From an archaeon (GTDB lineage: Archaea; Thermoproteota; Nitrososphaeria; Conexivisphaerales; UBA164), in the NCBI GenBank assembly GCA_021798095.1, contig JAJZYL010000036.1, positions 1 through 10,045 on the forward strand: a DNA stretch of 10,045 nucleotides, read 5' to 3'. Under the pieces are notes generated by a model. That model was not told where the DNA came from. It made no database searches and saw only the letters and a program-made list of their open reading frames with translations. Both the position numbers and the translations under genes were made by a program. How positions within the stretch are numbered: the first letter of the stretch is position 1; every line of letters starts with the position of its first letter. Positions 7,277 to 10,045 of this stretch are shown here, in pieces.

Positions 7277-7286
7277 CAGTGTTCAA
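7236..7286 (-). CDS. Possible 16-codon upstream ORF overlapping the aspartate kinase start
   Basis: A TTG at 7286-7284 has a textbook GGAGG 8 bases upstream and opens a frame of 16 codons ending at TAA (7238-7236), with predicted peptide MNTGDLLYPSTEYLRA. It overlaps the kinase gene in another frame, past the kinase GTG at 7276. The peptide resembles nothing I recognise and is not rich in one amino acid, so it is not a classical attenuation leader. It may be a regulatory uORF, a way to deliver ribosomes to the weak GTG start, or chance. Confidence 0.25.
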   Translation of the reverse strand: MNTGDLLYPSTEYLRA

Positions 7287-7294
7287 CTATTTTT

Positions 7295-7299
7295 CCTCC
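7295..7299 (-). promoter_or_regulatory. Strong ribosome binding site (GGAGG) at the head of the operon
   Basis: GGAGG on the minus strand lies 18 bases before the kinase GTG (7276), too far for ordinary use, but exactly 8 bases before an out-of-frame TTG (7286). It is also close to the transcription start expected from the TATA-like element at 7321-7330. The misfit decides nothing about the kinase start but suggests the leader does more than load ribosomes at the GTG. Confidence 0.45.
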
Positions 7300-7320
7300 T
7301 TGACATACCTTCAGGCCTCC

Positions 7321-7330
7321 CATTTATAAG
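7321..7330 (-). promoter_or_regulatory. TATA-like box for the aspartate-aromatic operon (minus orientation)
   Basis: CTTATAAATG on the minus strand is the only TATA-like sequence between the two divergent genes. A start about 26 bases downstream would fall near 7300 and give a leader of roughly 24 bases before the kinase GTG. The element is inferred from position and composition only. Confidence 0.45.
7323..7330 (+). promoter_or_regulatory. TATA-like box for the phosphohexomutase gene (plus orientation)
   Basis: TTTATAAG is centred about 26 bases before the ATG at 7352. The transcription start would then fall at or next to the ATG, giving a leaderless mRNA, which fits the absence of a ribosome binding site (the bases before the ATG read GGTTATGC). 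It occupies the same bases as the minus-strand element. Confidence 0.55.
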
Positions 7331-7351
7331 AATGTCGGCCGATGGTTATGC

Positions 7352-8722
7352 ATGGAACACCTGTTTGGAACATCTGGTGTACGCGGGTACATAAATTCCA
7401 CACTAAGCCCGACAGTAGCGGTCAGGCTCACGGATGCCTTTTTGTATACATTTAAGGGAGTTTCTTCGGCCGTTGTCCTGAAAGACCCAAGGGCGCAGTC
7501 CGAACCGCTGCTGAAGGCGGTTAATTCGGTCCTCCTGTCCTCCGGTGTACACGTCTATAATCTGGGAATGGCCCCCACCCCTGTCGGGCTTTGGCTAATG
7601 AGGAAGCTTAAGGCGGATGCGACTGTGGCGGTGACCGGCAGCCATACACCTGCCCAGATATGTGGCCTACTTTTCTTTCTGAAGGACGGAGGAGAACTCA
7701 CTACAGCGGACGCGTCCAGAGTAGAGGATAATTACTTTAAGAAAAGGGCAAGGCTCAGCAGTTGGAGGAGCATTGAAAGGGAGGAAACCATCCCTGATGT
7801 AGCAGAAGAATATACGAAGGAGCTTAGGAGGAAGGTTCCAAGGTTAGACTTTAACGGGGACAGAAAAGTGATATTTGATGCCGGTAACGGGGCCTCTGGT
7901 CCATTTGCCAAAGCGGCATTCGAAGAGCTTGGTCTTAACTATGAGATACTCAATATATCCCCGGATGGCAGGTTCCCAAACAGGCTACCCAGCCCTATAC
8001 CGGCGCATCTTAAGGGAACATCAGATTACATAAAGCGCCATGGAGGCGGAATAGGAATAGCTACCGATGCTGATGGTGACCGGGCTATTTTCTTCGATGA
8101 AGAAGCCGGGCTGATCTGGGGCGATGTAGCAGGGGCTCTGTTTGCAAGGGATGCCCTACGATCCAGCCCGAGCGGAAGGGATAACATTATAATTACAACC
8201 ATCAACACTTCCGACGCTGTAGAGGACGTAGTGTCAGCCAACGGCGGCCACCTGATCCGGACTAAAGTAGGTCCACCAGCACTCGTAGAAGCGATAAGGG
8301 AGAATCCCAGCAGCCTATTCGCAGTTGAAGAATCTGGGAAATATATATGGCCTGATATCCTGATGTACGGCGATTCCGTCCTTTCAACTCTAAAAATGTT
8401 GAAGTTGACAGAAAAGGAGGACCTTGTAAATATGAGGCAGGAGGTTCCTAATTACTATTTGCTTAAGATGGCCGTGCGAGTGATGGATGAACAGAAGGTG
8501 GCTGCCATGAAATTCGTAAAAAACGGATTGAAGGCGATGCCGCTTGACCTAACGGACGGTATAAAGGCCATGTATGGAAACCGCTCATGGGTACTAATCC
8601 GGCCTTCTGGAACGGAGCCACTCATGAGGGTCTTCGCCCAAGGAATAAAGAGAAAGGAGGCACAACGTATAGCCAAGGAAGGGGTGAAGTTGGTCAGGGA
8701 AGCCTTACGAAATCAATCCTAA
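7352..8722 (+). CDS. Phosphohexomutase (phosphomannomutase / phosphoglucosamine mutase family)
   Basis: Alpha-D-phosphohexomutase that interconverts a sugar 6-phosphate and 1-phosphate through a phosphoserine; likely substrates are mannose, glucose or glucosamine phosphates for nucleotide-sugar and glycan synthesis. At 456 residues it is full length with four domains: FGTSGVRG (5-12), phosphoserine loop TGSHTP (95-100, Ser97), metal loop DADGDR (239-244), sugar-binding loop VEESGK (325-330) and the phosphate-binding loop RPSGTEPLMRV (417-427). The phosphoserine loop departs from the usual S-H-N-P by Thr for Asn, and the sugar loop ends in Lys where His is common in bacterial enzymes, so the substrate cannot be fixed from motifs. 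It is transcribed away from the aromatic operon, probably leaderless. The downstream gene is convergent and amylase-like, giving a loose carbohydrate theme. Confidence 0.9.
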   Translation: MEHLFGTSGVRGYINSTLSPTVAVRLTDAFLYTFKGVSSAVVLKDPRAQSEPLLKAVNSVLLSSGVHVYNLGMAPTPVGLWLMRKLKADATVAVTGSHTPAQICGLLFFLKDGGELTTADASRVEDNYFKKRARLSSWRSIEREETIPDVAEEYTKELRRKVPRLDFNGDRKVIFDAGNGASGPFAKAAFEELGLNYEILNISPDGRFPNRLPSPIPAHLKGTSDYIKRHGGGIGIATDADGDRAIFFDEEAGLIWGDVAGALFARDALRSSPSGRDNIIITTINTSDAVEDVVSANGGHLIRTKVGPPALVEAIRENPSSLFAVEESGKYIWPDILMYGDSVLSTLKMLKLTEKEDLVNMRQEVPNYYLLKMAVRVMDEQKVAAMKFVKNGLKAMPLDLTDGIKAMYGNRSWVLIRPSGTEPLMRVFAQGIKRKEAQRIAKEGVKLVREALRNQS

Positions 8723-8771
8723 AACGTATTGTATAAACTCTTTGGATGATATGGGGTTAAACCTGTACAGT
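8723..8771. other. Convergent intergenic gap, no clear terminator
   Basis: These 49 bases separate two genes that end towards each other. They hold an 8-base palindrome, CTGTACAG (8763-8770), just outside the GH57-like stop, and the small odd palindrome GGTTAAACC. There is no long T-run on either strand, so no terminator can be called with confidence. Confidence 0.5.
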
Positions 8772-9953
8772 TCAACCCGGCTTCTGAGCCCCATACCTTC
8801 CAGTAACCATCTGCTTTGTACGCCTGCCGGCCTGCACTTTCGAAGCTACTTTACCTTCGAAATCGGAATATATGGACCAGAAGGCTAGCTTTGCGTCATC
8901 ACCGTCAACGAAATTTGAAACCTTACCATCGATATGGTGGTCCATTTCTATCAGATTTTCATCCTGTTGAAGCAATCTCCAGACCGCTATATTCCTCTGG
9001 TCTCCCAGCTCATAGAGGTACTGTTTAAGGTAGTATAGCCTGTCCATGGAGGCCCGCTGAAATTTGTTCTTTATGATGGATGACGAGCCAGATCCGTAGG
9101 CCCTGTCGATTACGGTAAGCTGTTCCGGAACAGTAAGTACCCCATTCTCGGTATCATCAAGTAGCCGGCTCAGGCCGATCATCTCCTTTCCGGATCTATA
9201 TGCTGATTCCAACAGGAGGCTAACGTAGTTAGGCCCCCTTCTGCTAAGCCTTTCTGCTTCTAGGAAGGCTATACCGTTATTATTTTCGGCTAGGAGTTCC
9301 TCAAGCTTACCTTCATATAGCGCTTGGCTCAGCTCATAATTCCTGATCAGCACCTTCATATTCTCCATGCCGGATGGCACAAAAGAGTAACGATGGTCGC
9401 TAAGCTCCCCCACCTCCTCCGTCAGCACCGCTTTAAATGAAAGCTTCTGTGCGACCTTCGCAAGCCTGTCATTATAAAGCAGATGTGGAAGGACCAGGAT
9501 AGTTGGCCTGTATTTGAATGAACCTTCAAAGAGTTCAATATGGTTCCTGACCTGTTCCTCTACTTCATCGATGGTGTTAGGGGCCAGAGGAGCCATCGTA
9601 CTATAGAAACTGGTTCCTATGAACTCCACCGCATCTATCGACTGAAGTTTCTTTAGTAGAGTCAAAATCGTATTATCATATTTTGCAAGTTCAAAAAAGA
9701 CCCCAGTTGGGGCTATGTTGATCTTAAACGGCACGCCGGCCTTTATGGATGACTCCTTCAACTCCACGGCCTTGGTCAGGATCTGTGAATAGACGTTCTT
9801 GGAATAGTTCAAAAATATATCCTTGGTCAGCTTGGCGTCAAAGTATCTGTCTACAAGGTTGGCTTCGCTAATTATACGATCTGCCCTTTCATATGGAAAA
9901 TTCTTGTTAAGCACCAATATAGGGCTGAACGATAACACTAAAGCTAGACTCAT
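8772..9953 (-). CDS. GH57 alpha-amylase-like protein, probably catalytically inactive
   Basis: Of 393 residues, the first 240 or so follow the GH57 barrel: RYFDAKLTKDIFLNY (36-50), FKINIAPTGVFFE (76-88), VEFIGTSFYSTMAPL (109-123), RPTILVLPHLLYND (149-162) and FKAVLTEEVGEL (173-184). SDFEGKVASK (363-372) resembles the end of the family's helical region. Residues expected for catalysis are replaced: the N-terminal His-Gln-Pro is SFSPI (8-12), the His of the HSL motif is Ser118 (STM), the nucleophile motif N-T-E-L-I-Y is LPHLLY with His157 at the Glu position, and FLEAERLSRR (230-239) stands where FxDYETFGEH carries the acid Asp. Without both catalytic residues a glycosidase is unlikely; a binding or regulatory role, or an unknown activity, is more plausible. 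The reading frame is intact with no stops. It starts at ATG 9953 behind a TATA-like region; there is no signal peptide. Confidence 0.75.
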   Translation of the reverse strand: MSLALVLSFSPILVLNKNFPYERADRIISEANLVDRYFDAKLTKDIFLNYSKNVYSQILTKAVELKESSIKAGVPFKINIAPTGVFFELAKYDNTILTLLKKLQSIDAVEFIGTSFYSTMAPLAPNTIDEVEEQVRNHIELFEGSFKYRPTILVLPHLLYNDRLAKVAQKLSFKAVLTEEVGELSDHRYSFVPSGMENMKVLIRNYELSQALYEGKLEELLAENNNGIAFLEAERLSRRGPNYVSLLLESAYRSGKEMIGLSRLLDDTENGVLTVPEQLTVIDRAYGSGSSSIIKNKFQRASMDRLYYLKQYLYELGDQRNIAVWRLLQQDENLIEMDHHIDGKVSNFVDGDDAKLAFWSIYSDFEGKVASKVQAGRRTKQMVTGRYGAQKPG

Positions 9954-9973
9954 CTTCTACAATTTAAAGGCTG

Positions 9974-9986
9974 ATATAATTATATA
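9974..9986 (-). promoter_or_regulatory. TATA-like region for the GH57-like gene
   Basis: The minus strand reads TATATAATTATAT, from 33 to 21 bases before the ATG at 9953. A start 25-27 bases beyond its centre falls at or next to the ATG, implying a leaderless or nearly leaderless transcript; only a weak purine stretch (GTAGAAG) precedes the ATG. Confidence 0.5.
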
Positions 9987-9995
9987 GCCGGCTAT
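9974..9995. repeat. Two abutting 12-base perfect palindromes between divergent promoters
   Basis: ATATAATTATAT (9974-9985) and ATAGCCGGCTAT (9984-9995) are each perfect palindromes and share two bases. The first coincides with the TATA-like box of the GH57-like gene; the second covers its upstream flank and lies next to the plus-strand TATA-like box. This is a plausible binding site for a dimeric regulator controlling one or both genes. Confidence 0.45.
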
Positions 9996-10004
9996 CAAAT
10001 TTAT

Positions 10005-10012
10005 TTTATAAT
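10005..10012 (+). promoter_or_regulatory. TATA-like box for a plus-strand gene at the right edge
   Basis: TTTATAAT within an AT-rich stretch is centred about 24 bases before the ATG at 10032. The spacing resembles that at the phosphohexomutase gene and fits a leaderless or very short-leader transcript running right. Confidence 0.45.
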
Positions 10013-10031
10013 CAACTCAAACATAAGTGAC

Positions 10032-10045
10032 ATGCCCGCTTGGCT
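10032..10045 (+). CDS. Probable start of a divergently transcribed gene, cut by the window edge
   Basis: ATG at 10032 begins M-P-A-W and is open for the 14 bases available. It rests on the TATA-like box about 24 bases upstream and on the gap that would otherwise separate nothing. The bases before the ATG (AAGTGAC) offer at most a weak ribosome binding site. Four codons are too few to name a product. If real, it shares a control region with the GH57-like gene. Confidence 0.35.

Noticed and set aside
8723..8771. Bidirectional terminator hairpin between the convergent genes.
   Set aside because: Only very short palindromes and no T-run are present; nothing comparable to a supported terminator.
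9880..9953. Signal peptide at the N-terminus of the GH57-like protein (MSLALVLSFSPILVL).
   Set aside because: It lacks a basic n-region and a cleavage site, and it aligns with the first beta-strand of the GH57 barrel, which carries HQP in active members.
1..10045. Mobile elements, CRISPR arrays, tRNA or rRNA genes, or a defence system.
   Set aside because: No transposase-like frame, spaced repeats, cloverleaf or defence-family motif was seen; nearly all bases belong to metabolic genes.

Overview
The window looks like a chromosomal segment of an archaeon, most likely a member or relative of the Thermoplasmata. The evidence is: the archaeal version of the early shikimate pathway (ADH synthase plus DHQ synthase II), a GHMP-family shikimate kinase instead of the bacterial type, TATA-like boxes about 24-27 bases upstream of start codons with little or no leader, GGTGA-type ribosome binding sites, frequent TTG/GTG starts and heavy use of ATA and AGG codons. 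Base composition is roughly half G+C by eye. The lineage is an inference.

Region 1 (1-7276, all minus strand) is one tightly packed operon of eight genes. In transcription order they are aspartate kinase, aspartate-semialdehyde dehydrogenase, ADH synthase (aroA'), DHQ synthase II (aroB'), type I dehydroquinase (aroD), shikimate dehydrogenase (aroE), archaeal shikimate kinase (aroK) and EPSP synthase (aroA, running off the left edge). Every junction overlaps, by 4 to 11 bases. Gene order equals reaction order from aspartate to EPSP: aspartate, aspartyl phosphate, aspartate semialdehyde, ADH, dehydroquinate, dehydroshikimate, shikimate, shikimate-3-phosphate, EPSP. Placing the two aspartate-branch enzymes in front makes sense because, in this archaeal route, aspartate semialdehyde is a direct substrate of ADH synthase.

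Region 2 (7277-7351) is a short divergent promoter region. A single TATA-like element can be read in both directions, serving the operon on the left and a phosphohexomutase gene (7352-8722, plus strand) on the right. A short ORF with a good ribosome binding site overlaps the aspartate kinase start.

Region 3 (8723-10045) holds a GH57 alpha-amylase-like gene on the minus strand (8772-9953), convergent with the phosphohexomutase. Its protein keeps the family framework but has lost the residues expected for catalysis, so it is probably a pseudoenzyme. Upstream is a 78-base intergenic region with two abutting 12-base palindromes and outward-facing TATA-like boxes. A further plus-strand gene probably begins at 10032 and runs off the right edge.

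No RNA genes, insertion sequences, CRISPR arrays or other mobile features were seen, and no gene-free stretch exceeds about 80 bases. I found no new defence or mobile system. The most notable items are the fully reaction-ordered aspartate-to-EPSP operon, the degenerate GH57 protein and the two compact divergent control regions.
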